A stretch of 14,258 nt of DNA from Candidatus Rokuibacteriota bacterium (GTDB taxonomy: Bacteria > Methylomirabilota > Methylomirabilia > Rokubacteriales > CSP1-6), in contig JACORX010000171.1 of NCBI GenBank assembly GCA_016179165.1, positions 1-14,258 of the forward strand, given 5' to 3'. Made by a program: the position numbers and the translations under genes. Shown one piece after another: positions 7,430 through 14,209 of the stretch (within the stretch, counting starts at the first letter, position 1; each line of letters opens with the position of its first letter). The notes under the pieces were generated by a model that was given only the letters and a program-made list of their open reading frames with translations, ran no database searches and was not told the origin of the DNA.

Positions 7430-7911
7430 GCCGCCTCGACGCCACGCGCGTGGGAGACGTCGCGCTGAGGCCGGTACGGCCCGAAGACTGCGCGCGGATC
7501 TGGCAATGGCGGAACGACCCGGAGACGAGGCAGGCTTCGTTCGACGCGGCGCCGATCCCGCTCGAGGCGCACGAGGCTTGGTTTCGCGCGAGCCTCGTGC
7601 GGGTCGACAGGAAGCTCTACGTGATCCTGGCCCAGGGGCGAGAGTGCGGTTCAGCGCGCCTGGATATTGCCGGACGCGAGGCCGAGGTGAGCATCCACCT
7701 CGCGCCGGAGTACCGGGGGCGCGGGGTCGGCCCCGCTGCGCTCGAGCGCCTGGCAGAGACGGCGTTTGGCGAGCTCGAGCTCGGGCGGCTCGTGGCGCGG
7801 GTCAAGGCCGACAATGCGGCCTCGCTGGCCGCCTTCGAGCGGGCGGGTTTCACTCGTGTCGCGGATGGCGCCGCCGTCACCCTTGCCCGCGCCAGCGGAG
7901 CGCGGGCCTGA
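7426..7911 (+). CDS. pseH: GNAT N-acetyltransferase, probable PseH role
   Basis: This 161-residue protein is a single GNAT domain of the RimJ-like type. It starts with VALRPVRPEDCARIWQWRND, has the acetyl-CoA pyrophosphate loop YRGRGVG (residues 96-102), and ends with DNAASLAAFERAGF, the usual late GNAT signature. In pseudaminic acid synthesis PseH acetylates N4 of the PseC product before PseG acts; in Bacillus the equivalent neighbour is SpsD. Position immediately after the synthase supports that role. The GNAT call is secure, while the substrate is inferred from context. The GTG start overlaps the synthase stop by four bases and the gene ends in a TGATG junction. Confidence 0.82.
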   Translation: MSRLDATRVGDVALRPVRPEDCARIWQWRNDPETRQASFDAAPIPLEAHEAWFRASLVRVDRKLYVILAQGRECGSARLDIAGREAEVSIHLAPEYRGRGVGPAALERLAETAFGELELGRLVARVKADNAASLAAFERAGFTRVADGAAVTLARASGARA

Positions 7912-8900
7912 TGCGCTTTCTCGTGGTCGGCACGGGCTCGATCGGCACGCGGCACGCCCGCAACCTCCTGGCATTGGGCCACGAGGTCTCGGGTTGGGAC
8001 GCGCTCCCCGAACAGCTCGACCTGGCGCTGCGGACCGTGCCTGGGCTGATCGCGGCAGCAGGGCTCGATCTGGGTCTGGCGGCGCGGCCCGAGGCCGTGC
8101 TGGTGTGCACGCCGCCGGCGACCCACGTGACCGTGGCGAGGCAGGCGGTCGAAGCCGGCTGCCACGTCTTCGTGGAGAAGCCCGTGGCACACCTCTCGGA
8201 CGAGGTGCCGGCCCTGCTCGACACCGCCAAGCGTGCCGGCAGGCTCTTCGCGGTGGGTTTCAACTTGCGCTTCCTGCCGAGTCTCCGCCGCGTGAAGGTG
8301 CTGCTCGATGCCGGGCGTATCGGACGCGTCCACTCGGCGAGCGCCCGCTTCGGCTTCTTCCTGCCGGCCTGGCGCGCCGGGCGTGACTATGAGGATAACT
8401 ACGCGGTGAGCGCCGCGCAGGGGGGCGGCGTGCTGCTCGACGCGGTCCACGAGCTCGATTATCTGGGCTGGCTCTTTGGGGAGGCGGTGGAGCTCTGCTG
8501 CGCAGCCGGCCACGTGAGCGCTCTCGCGGGCGACACGGAAGACCTCGCCGAAGTGACGGTGCGCTTCGCCTCGGGCGTGCTCGCCCAGGTCCACCTCGAC
8601 TATCTGCGCCGGGCCTACCGGCGAGACCTGGAGGTCATCGGCGCCGACGGCGTCCTCACGTGGGACTACGCATCGCGGGCCGTGACCGTGCTCGGGCCGG
8701 AGCCCGATCGCGTCGAGGCGCACGACGCATCGGACGACGCGCCGAACGAGTCCATGTACGTCGCCGAGATGCGACACTTCATCGCCTGCCTCGAAGGGCG
8801 CGAGGAGCCGCTGGTCGACGGCTGGGAGGCGCTCCGGTCCCTGCGCATGGTCGAAGCCGCGAAGCGGTCGGACGCCGAGCGGCGCTGGGTGAGCCTCTGA
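7911..8900 (+). CDS. Gfo/Idh/MocA-family NAD(P)-dependent oxidoreductase
   Basis: The 329-residue product has the N-terminal dinucleotide-binding loop GTGSIG (residues 7-12), the signature EKP with K90, and the motif LLDAVHELDYLGWLFG with D177, H180 and D183, at the usual place of the catalytic His. These enzymes oxidise, reduce or epimerise sugars and nucleotide sugars. Members are common in nonulosonate and flagellin-glycosylation clusters, where their exact step is often unknown. A modification of a precursor or of a co-transferred sugar is plausible here. It overlaps its neighbours by a single base at each end (TGATG), so it is very probably co-translated with the cytidylyltransferase. 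The substrate cannot be deduced. Confidence 0.88.
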   Translation: MRFLVVGTGSIGTRHARNLLALGHEVSGWDALPEQLDLALRTVPGLIAAAGLDLGLAARPEAVLVCTPPATHVTVARQAVEAGCHVFVEKPVAHLSDEVPALLDTAKRAGRLFAVGFNLRFLPSLRRVKVLLDAGRIGRVHSASARFGFFLPAWRAGRDYEDNYAVSAAQGGGVLLDAVHELDYLGWLFGEAVELCCAAGHVSALAGDTEDLAEVTVRFASGVLAQVHLDYLRRAYRRDLEVIGADGVLTWDYASRAVTVLGPEPDRVEAHDASDDAPNESMYVAEMRHFIACLEGREEPLVDGWEALRSLRMVEAAKRSDAERRWVSL

Positions 8901-9700
8901 TGGCGGAACGGGCCATCGTGGTGATCCAGGCGCGGCTCGGCTCGACGCGCCTGCCCGGCAAGGCGCTGGCCGACGTCGCAGGGCGTCCCATGCTGGCCCA
9001 CGTGGCCGAGCGGGCGGCGGCGATTCCCGGCATCGCCGGGATGGTGATCGCGACAACGGTGAGCCCGGCCGACGAGGCGCTGGAGCACTTCGCGCGGCAG
9101 GCCGGCCTTCACTCGATCCGCGGCAGCGAGGCGGATGTCCTCGACAGGTTCTGCCTGGCGGCCCGCGAGACGAAGGCCGAGGCGGTCGTCCGCGTCACGG
9201 CGGACTGCCCCCTGCTCGATCCCGCGGTGTCCGGGCGGGTGCTGGCCGAGTACCTGGGTCGCCGCCCGGGCGTGGACTACGTGAGCAACGTGCACCCGCC
9301 GACCTATCCCGACGGCCTCGACACCGAGGTCGTCTCGGTCGAGGCGCTGGAGACGGCGGCGCGCGAGACGCGGCTGCCCTCCGACCGCGAGCACGTGACG
9401 GCCTACCTCTGGCGCCGGCCGGAGCGCTTCCGCTTGGCCAATGTCACTCACGGTGAAGATCTCTCGGCCTACCGCTGGACCGTGGACACCGAGGCCGACC
9501 TCACGTTCGTCCGGGCGGTGTTCGAGGCGCTCGGGCCCGCCGCAGCCCGCGCGGGCATGGCCGAGGTGTTGCGGCTTCTGGCCGAGCGTCCCGCACTCCG
9601 CGCCCTCAATGCGGGCCTTCGCCGCAATGAGGGGTTCGAGCGGTCACTCACGGCCGACCATCAGGCCGTCACCGCAACGCCGAGGACCACCGCGCCATGA
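8900..9700 (+). CDS. SpsF-type cytidylyltransferase, likely CMP-nonulosonate synthetase
   Basis: The 266-residue product begins AIVVIQARLGSTRLPGKAL (residues 5-23), the nucleotide-binding segment of SpsF/NeuA-like cytidylyltransferases. It has RVTADCPLLDP with metal-ligand candidates D102 and D107, and YVSNVHPPTYPDGLDTEVV, typical of COG1861/SpsF proteins. In Bacillus sps operons SpsF accompanies SpsC (aminotransferase), SpsD (acetyltransferase), SpsE (synthase) and SpsG (hydrolase). The set here is the same, so this gene probably takes the PseF role of activating the nonulosonate with CTP. No separate NeuA/PseF gene is visible. The start and stop overlap neighbours as TGATG and ATGA. The donor sugar is inferred. 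Confidence 0.82.
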   Translation: MAERAIVVIQARLGSTRLPGKALADVAGRPMLAHVAERAAAIPGIAGMVIATTVSPADEALEHFARQAGLHSIRGSEADVLDRFCLAARETKAEAVVRVTADCPLLDPAVSGRVLAEYLGRRPGVDYVSNVHPPTYPDGLDTEVVSVEALETAARETRLPSDREHVTAYLWRRPERFRLANVTHGEDLSAYRWTVDTEADLTFVRAVFEALGPAAARAGMAEVLRLLAERPALRALNAGLRRNEGFERSLTADHQAVTATPRTTAP

Positions 9701-11427
9701 CCGCGTCGCGCCGCAGCTTCGACCGCTCGATGGCCATGCTGGCCCGCGCGCGCCGCTCCATCCCCGGCGCCTCGCAGACGCTCTCGAAGGGCGCCGATAT
9801 GTTCGTCGAGGGCGCCTACCCGGCATTCCTCCAGCGGGGTCAGGGCTGCCGCGTCTGGGACGTGGACGGCGGCGAGTACATCGACTACGTGTTGGGCCTG
9901 GCCTCGATCACGCTGGGCTATGCGTATCCGGCCGTGACGGAGGCGGTCGCCCGCCAGCTCGGCGAGGGGAGCATCTTCTCGCTGCCCCATCCGCTCGAGG
10001 TCGAGGTGGCCGAGCGGCTCATCGAGGTGATCCCCTGCGCCGAGTGGGTGCGCTTCCTCAAGACAGGGTCCGAGGCAAATTCGGCGGCGATCCGCGTGGC
10101 GCGGGCGCACACCGGGCGCGATGTGGTCCTGTATTGCTACCACCCTGACACCGAGATCCTCACCGAGGAGGGGTTCCGCCGCGTCTACGCCCTTCGCATC
10201 GGCGATCGGGTCGCAACGTTGAACCCCGCGACTGGATGTCTCGAATATCAGCCCGTGCTGCGGCTGACCAGTCGTCACTTCCGGGGTGACCTCGTTCATT
10301 TCAATAGTCGTCGCGTTGACCTGCTCGTGACGCCTGATCATCACATCTATCGCGAGTTTCGCGACTCTGCTGGGCGCGTGACGTTCCGATTGGTGGAAGC
10401 GCAATCGGTTGTTGGCCGGCGCAGTCCCACGAGGATGACGGCTGGAGCGCGGTGGGAAGGAACGCCATGTGACGTCGTCAGGATTCCGTCTGCACGAACG
10501 ATCCGGCCTGAGAGCCGACCAGACCGGCGTCGAGGGCATCCCACAAAAGGCATTACCGAGTTCGAGCCCCGTGCGTTCATGCGCTTCCTTGGGTACTTCG
10601 TGACCGAAGGCTGGTGCCAGAAGGCGAAGCGCCCGAGGTACGAGGTCAACGTGGCACAGAAAGATGGCCCTGTTCGTGACCGGATCATCGATACAATTCG
10701 TGCCCTCGGCTTTCGCCCCCGGGTCGCCGATCACCACATTTCGTTTGCGTCGAAGGAGTTGTGGCAGTTTCTTCAGGAGTGCGGGAACGGCGCCGATGTG
10801 AAGCGGCTGCCGCAATGGGTGAAGGGGCTCGACACCTCTCTTCTCAATGAACTATTCCAAGCCATGATCGATGGAGACGGGACCCGCAACCGTAACGGCA
10901 CCGCGAAGAAATTCTACAGCACCTCCAAGACGCTCGCCGACGATGTCTGCGAACTCGCCCTCAAACTTGGGTACAGCGCCACGACGGGAAGCCGGGTTAC
11001 TGGGCCCGGTCTCTTCAGCAACGGTCGCGGAAGCCGCAGCCGGCCCGTCCGCGTCATCTATTATGTCTCGCTCTCACGGGACGTCTTTCGGGAAGTCATG
11101 CCGGGAGGTGTTTCACTCATGCCGTATGACGGCCTGGTGTACTGCTTGACGGTTCCGAATCACATTGTTTTCACTCGACGGAACGGCAAGGCAGTATGGT
11201 CAGGGAATTGCGGCTATCACGGTTGGACGGAGTGGTACGCGATCACGACCCCCCGGTCCAAGGGTATTCCGAAGGATTTTGCGCGCTTCATCGCGCCGTT
11301 CAACTATAACGACTTGCCGTCGCTCGAGCGGGCGCTGGACGAGCACTACGGTAATGTTGCAGCGGTGATCATGGAGGCTGCGCTCATCGACCAGCCGGCG
11401 CCCGGCTTCCTCGAGGCCGTGAAGTAG
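9697..11427 (+). CDS. Class III aminotransferase (GSA-aminomutase-like), N-terminal part carrying an in-frame intein; ends at an in-frame TAG
   Basis: The literal reading frame is 576 codons. Residues 1-146 are the start of a glutamate-1-semialdehyde aminomutase-like class III aminotransferase: RARRSIPGASQTLSKGAD, VWDVDGGEYIDYVLG and FLKTGSEANSAAIRVARAHT. Residues 147-504 are an intein. Residues 505-576 resume the enzyme with CGYHGWTEWYA, the motif whose aromatic residue stacks on PLP. Homology does not stop at the TAG (11425-11427) but continues in frame to 12066, so this entry and the next are one gene. Precursor would be 789 residues and the spliced enzyme 431, normal for the family. Read literally, the product lacks the PLP lysine and cannot be active. 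Position after the cytidylyltransferase (ATGA overlap at 9697) suggests an amino-sugar or tailoring substrate; true glutamate-1-semialdehyde as substrate is unlikely in this context. Confidence 0.85.
   Translation: MTASRRSFDRSMAMLARARRSIPGASQTLSKGADMFVEGAYPAFLQRGQGCRVWDVDGGEYIDYVLGLASITLGYAYPAVTEAVARQLGEGSIFSLPHPLEVEVAERLIEVIPCAEWVRFLKTGSEANSAAIRVARAHTGRDVVLYCYHPDTEILTEEGFRRVYALRIGDRVATLNPATGCLEYQPVLRLTSRHFRGDLVHFNSRRVDLLVTPDHHIYREFRDSAGRVTFRLVEAQSVVGRRSPTRMTAGARWEGTPCDVVRIPSARTIRPESRPDRRRGHPTKGITEFEPRAFMRFLGYFVTEGWCQKAKRPRYEVNVAQKDGPVRDRIIDTIRALGFRPRVADHHISFASKELWQFLQECGNGADVKRLPQWVKGLDTSLLNELFQAMIDGDGTRNRNGTAKKFYSTSKTLADDVCELALKLGYSATTGSRVTGPGLFSNGRGSRSRPVRVIYYVSLSRDVFREVMPGGVSLMPYDGLVYCLTVPNHIVFTRRNGKAVWSGNCGYHGWTEWYAITTPRSKGIPKDFARFIAPFNYNDLPSLERALDEHYGNVAAVIMEAALIDQPAPGFLEAVK
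10135..11208 (+). mobile_element. Intein with LAGLIDADG homing endonuclease domain
   Basis: The element is 358 codons (precursor residues 147-504), bounded by Cys1 and a C-terminal Asn before Cys505 of the host. Block A is CYHPDTEILTEEGF, followed by LRIGDRVATLNP. Block B is LLVTPDHH, with the TxxH residues T212 and H215. The endonuclease has two LAGLIDADG-like helices, FLGYFVTEG (297-305, acidic E304) and FQAMIDGDG (387-395, acidic D394), so both catalytic acids are present. The C-terminal splicing region is YDGLVYCLTVPNH, ending VWSGN. The penultimate residue is Gly rather than the classic His, as in many WSGN/WTGN-ending inteins. GC content is lower than in the flanks: 60-base blocks from 10321, 10681, 10741 and 11161 have 36, 36, 35 and 31 G+C, against 41 at 9841 and 47 at 11641. 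This fits horizontal acquisition. Confidence 0.93.
11425..11427 (+). other. In-frame amber codon inside the class III aminotransferase
   Basis: The codon follows FLEAVK and is followed directly by TAHDHGALLIFDEIVTGFR in the same frame, which is family sequence. One substitution (for example CAG to TAG) would explain it. No other complete gene in the window ends in TAG; all visible ends are TGA. The sequence cannot distinguish a base-calling error, a true nonsense mutation, or amber readthrough or reassignment. Confidence 0.85.
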
Positions 11428-12066
11428 ACGGCCCACGATCACGGCGCGCTCCTGATCTTCGACGAGATCGTGACGGGATTCCGGTGGGCGATCGGCGGGG
11501 CCCAGGAGTACTTCGGCGTCGTGCCGGACCTGGCGACCTTCGGCAAGGGGATGGCAAACGGTCACCCGCTGTCCGCGATCGTCGGGCGCGCCGATCTCGC
11601 GCGACAGTTCGAGGAGGTGTTCGTGTCGAGCACCTTCGGCGGCGACACGCTGGCGCTGGCGGCGGCGCGCGCGACCATCGATGAGTACCGGCGGCAGCCC
11701 GTCATCGCGCACCTGTGGGCCGCCGGCAAGCGCTTCCAGGACGGCTTCAGGCGGGCCGTGGGCCGGACAGGCGTGCCGGCGGAGTGCATCGGGTTCCCGG
11801 TGCATCCGAAGATTGTCTTCCGCCACGCGAACGATAAGACCAACTACGACATGATGAACCTCCTCCTTCAGGAAACCGCGCGGCGGGGCGTCATCTTCCA
11901 CTTCGCGGGCTTCAACATCTCCTTCTCGCATTCCGACGCCGACGTGGACGAAAGCCTCGAGGCCTGCGAGGCCGCGCTCCGGATTGTCGGCGAGGCGCTG
12001 GCCGATGGCCGCGTGGCCGAGAGGATCGAGGGGCGGCCCTACGGCGAGGTCTTCAAGCGCTCGTGA
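11428..12066 (+). CDS. Class III aminotransferase, C-terminal part (after the amber codon)
   Basis: These 212 sense codons continue the frame of the upstream part. They contain LLIFDEIVTGFRW, with the PLP-ring aspartate D589 in precursor numbering, DLATFGKGMANGHP with the Schiff-base lysine K617 (K259 after splicing), FVSSTFGGDTLALAAA, and the C-terminal FNISFSHSDADVDES, which all belong to the GSA-aminomutase-like subgroup. An independent start is possible only at GTG 11470, which would cut into the IVTGFR motif and has no convincing ribosome-binding site, so it would not make a separate functional protein. Intact downstream motifs and unchanged GC-rich codon use argue that the amber codon is recent, erroneous or tolerated. 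The stop overlaps the next gene as TGATG. Confidence 0.85.
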   Translation, partial: TAHDHGALLIFDEIVTGFRWAIGGAQEYFGVVPDLATFGKGMANGHPLSAIVGRADLARQFEEVFVSSTFGGDTLALAAARATIDEYRRQPVIAHLWAAGKRFQDGFRRAVGRTGVPAECIGFPVHPKIVFRHANDKTNYDMMNLLLQETARRGVIFHFAGFNISFSHSDADVDESLEACEAALRIVGEALADGRVAERIEGRPYGEVFKRS

Positions 12067-13289
12067 TGCGGATCGCCTTCATCCTCCGCAGGAAGAACTA
12101 CTACCGCCTGCTCGGACCGGTGGTCGAGGAGGGTCTCCGGCGCGGCTGGCGCGTCGAGTGCCGGCACGACTGGAGCCAGCCTCGGGGCGGCGCCAAGGGT
12201 TCGGAGTTCCTGGACACGGCGCCCACCATGGCTGGGGGCGCGCCCGAGGTGCGCACGTTCCTCGGGTTCGAAGACCTCGCCGCGCAGTTTCGCGCAGACT
12301 CGCCGGACGTCGTCGTCACGCTCGATCCGCCGGATCCCGCCACCCGGGCCGGCAGCACGGCACGGTGGCTGTGGCTCCAGTACTCGGCCGATATCCTGTT
12401 CGAGCCGACACCCCGGGGCTTTGTAGACGCCGATGCGGTGGGCGCCTACAGCGCGTACTGGACAGACCTGCTCGAGGAACGCTACCGGGAAACTGGGGCT
12501 GCCCACGAGATTCGCCGCAAGACGTGGCCGGTCGGCATGCCCGAACTGGATGCGGCGCGCCGCATTGACCCGGACGAGGTCCGCCGGCGGCTCGGGCTGC
12601 CTCACGATCGTCCCATCGTGCTGTACCTGTCCTTTCCGCTCCGGTCAAACCCGCCGACGTTCTGGCTGCGCGAAGTGTTCACGCCGTCCACCCGGCTCGG
12701 CCAAGCCGCGCGCACCCTGCTGGCGCGGCGCTTGGAATACTGGCCGGACGTGCGGGAGGGCTTGAACGACCGGCGTCTGGTCGAGGCCGTGCGCCGCTTC
12801 TGCGACAGGGCCGGGGCGGCGCTCGTGATGAAGTCGCGGCTCAAGGATCCGATTCCGCGCTATGCCTTGAGGCGCGCGGATCGCGCGTTCTATGACCTCG
12901 CCCATCACCCCCCGACCATCCTCGAGCTCCTCAGCGTGGCCTCGCTCTGCATCCACGCGTACAGTACGACGGTGCTCGAGGCCGGCTACTGTGGCGTGCC
13001 GAGCCTCTGCCTTGCGCCGTCTGACGCCGCCATGGGCCAGTCTGCCTTTGCCTCGGAGTTCGTCCACAACCTCAAGCCCGGCTGGATCTACAACTGGCCG
13101 GGCGTCGCCTATGGTGTGCCGCTGAGGGAGGCCTACGACGGCTTCGGCCGCTGGAGCCTCGCCGACTTCCCGCTGGACGCAAGCGCCCGCCGCGACTACG
13201 TCGAGCGCTTCCTGGGCTTCGATGACGGCCGGAGCAGCGCCCGGCTCCTCGACTTGGCCCGAGATCTCGTGGAGAGACCCAGGCCATGA
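12066..13289 (+). CDS. Probable GT-B-type glycosyltransferase of surface glycan synthesis
   Basis: The product is 407 residues from ATG 12066; an in-frame GTG at 12063 is also possible. It opens with MRIAFILRRKNYYRLLGPVV, a Rossmann-type strand and helix. A second half begins near RPIVLYLSFPLRS. The C-terminal domain has HAYSTTVLEAGYCGVPSLCL (H297 to E305 and beyond), the kind of nucleotide-sugar or CDP-donor binding segment seen in GT-B enzymes and in CDP-glycerol/capsule transferases. It follows the nonulosonate activation genes directly (TGATG with the aminotransferase), so transfer of the CMP-activated nonulosonate or another residue to the glycan is a reasonable guess. I do not recognise the exact family, and the donor is unknown. 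It carries no signal peptide or clear membrane helix. Confidence 0.62.
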   Translation: MRIAFILRRKNYYRLLGPVVEEGLRRGWRVECRHDWSQPRGGAKGSEFLDTAPTMAGGAPEVRTFLGFEDLAAQFRADSPDVVVTLDPPDPATRAGSTARWLWLQYSADILFEPTPRGFVDADAVGAYSAYWTDLLEERYRETGAAHEIRRKTWPVGMPELDAARRIDPDEVRRRLGLPHDRPIVLYLSFPLRSNPPTFWLREVFTPSTRLGQAARTLLARRLEYWPDVREGLNDRRLVEAVRRFCDRAGAALVMKSRLKDPIPRYALRRADRAFYDLAHHPPTILELLSVASLCIHAYSTTVLEAGYCGVPSLCLAPSDAAMGQSAFASEFVHNLKPGWIYNWPGVAYGVPLREAYDGFGRWSLADFPLDASARRDYVERFLGFDDGRSSARLLDLARDLVERPRP

Positions 13290-13345
13290 GGGTCGTGGCT
13301 CTGGCCGGCGGGGGCCGTTCGACCGTCGCTCCGGCCGGTGGATGA
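13286..13345 (+). pseudogene. Abortive 19-codon frame, possible gene remnant
   Basis: An ATG overlaps the preceding stop as ATGA (13286-13289), the same junction type used by real genes here. It reads MRVVALAGGGRS, which looks like the first beta strand and glycine loop of a nucleotide-binding protein. It meets a TGA after 19 codons. A five-G run at 13310-13314 lies in it; one additional G would join it to another open frame ending at 13428, giving 47 residues. The 152-bp gap after the glycosyltransferase (13290-13441) otherwise holds nothing I recognise. A remnant is only a suggestion. Confidence 0.25.
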
Positions 13346-13441
13346 TGGCTGACACGATGAAGAGACCCTTCCCGGGCGAGGCCCGCCTCGAAGGATCTCC
13401 GATCGAGCCCGTGTTCCGGCGGGCGTGAAGGGCTCTGCATC

Positions 13442-14209
13442 ATGATGGTCACCCGTCGCGACTATTTCTGCCGCCGCTGGCACCAGGTGCTGGACAAGCT
13501 GGGACTCAACCGCGGCTGGTTCCGAGAACTGGCCGTCTACTACCGGCACATGACGATCCAGGAGTTCTGGGTCCGCTACACCCTCGGACGGATGGACGCC
13601 GCGACCTTGTGGGACCGCAAGCCCCGCACCAGCGAATCAGACTACCGGTCGTTCTACTCCGAGACCGACTACTTCGTGCTCCGGCAGATGTATCACAGCC
13701 GCAACGAGTGCTACTACGTCCTTGCCGACTCCATGCGGTCTGCGGGTGCCGCCGGCGACTTCTGCGAGTACGGCTGCGGCGTTTCGCCCATCACGGCGTG
13801 GCTGCGCCCCCGGTTCCCGCTCTGGCGCTACACTCTGGTGGACTTGCCCTCACCCATGTTGGAATTTGCGCGCTGGCGCTTCCGAGGAGCTTCCAACATC
13901 GAGACGAAGGAGCCCGGCCTCGGCGCCAACCTGCCCTTGACGCGGAACTACGACGTGATCACGTGCATGGACGTGCTCGAGCACGTCATCAACCCGCTGG
14001 AGGTCGTGAAGCACCTGGCCGGGCACCTCAAGCCAGGCGGCGACCTTCACCTGAACTTCATTTATGCGCCCGGGGGCGAGAACCTCATCGAGAGCGCCAC
14101 CCAGCGGGCGGAGGCCATCAGCTATCTCAACACCTTCCTGCGAGGTGTGGTTCCTCTCCGCGCGGATGCGTCCGAGCAGGTCTACGCGCGGTATGTCAAA
14201 CCTCGATGA
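13442..14209 (+). CDS. Class I SAM-dependent methyltransferase
   Basis: The product is 255 residues from ATG 13442; ATG 13445 is equally possible. A weak GAAGG ribosome-binding site lies at 13427-13431. An N-terminal extension of about 100 residues, rich in aromatic and charged residues (TIQEFWVRYTLGRMD, SFYSETDYFVLRQMY), precedes the methyltransferase domain. Motif I is EYGCG (109-113) in FCEYGCGVSPITAW. The acidic ribose-binding strand reads TLVDLPSP, motif II reads CMDVLEHV (175-182), and LAGHLKPGGDLHLNF follows. It probably methylates a sugar or glycan intermediate of this cluster; the acceptor cannot be read. The stop overlaps the next start as ATGA, so the transcription unit continues past the window. 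Confidence 0.85.
   Translation: MMVTRRDYFCRRWHQVLDKLGLNRGWFRELAVYYRHMTIQEFWVRYTLGRMDAATLWDRKPRTSESDYRSFYSETDYFVLRQMYHSRNECYYVLADSMRSAGAAGDFCEYGCGVSPITAWLRPRFPLWRYTLVDLPSPMLEFARWRFRGASNIETKEPGLGANLPLTRNYDVITCMDVLEHVINPLEVVKHLAGHLKPGGDLHLNFIYAPGGENLIESATQRAEAISYLNTFLRGVVPLRADASEQVYARYVKPR

Noticed and set aside
9661..10815. 384-codon minus-strand open frame opposite the aminotransferase and intein
   Set aside because: It crosses the host-intein boundary without any change of character and has no recognisable domain, so it is a shadow.
11470..12066. Separate gene starting at GTG 11470
   Set aside because: This start lies inside the conserved FDEIVTGFR segment of the aminotransferase and lacks a ribosome-binding site. 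The frame is continuous with the upstream part except for one TAG.
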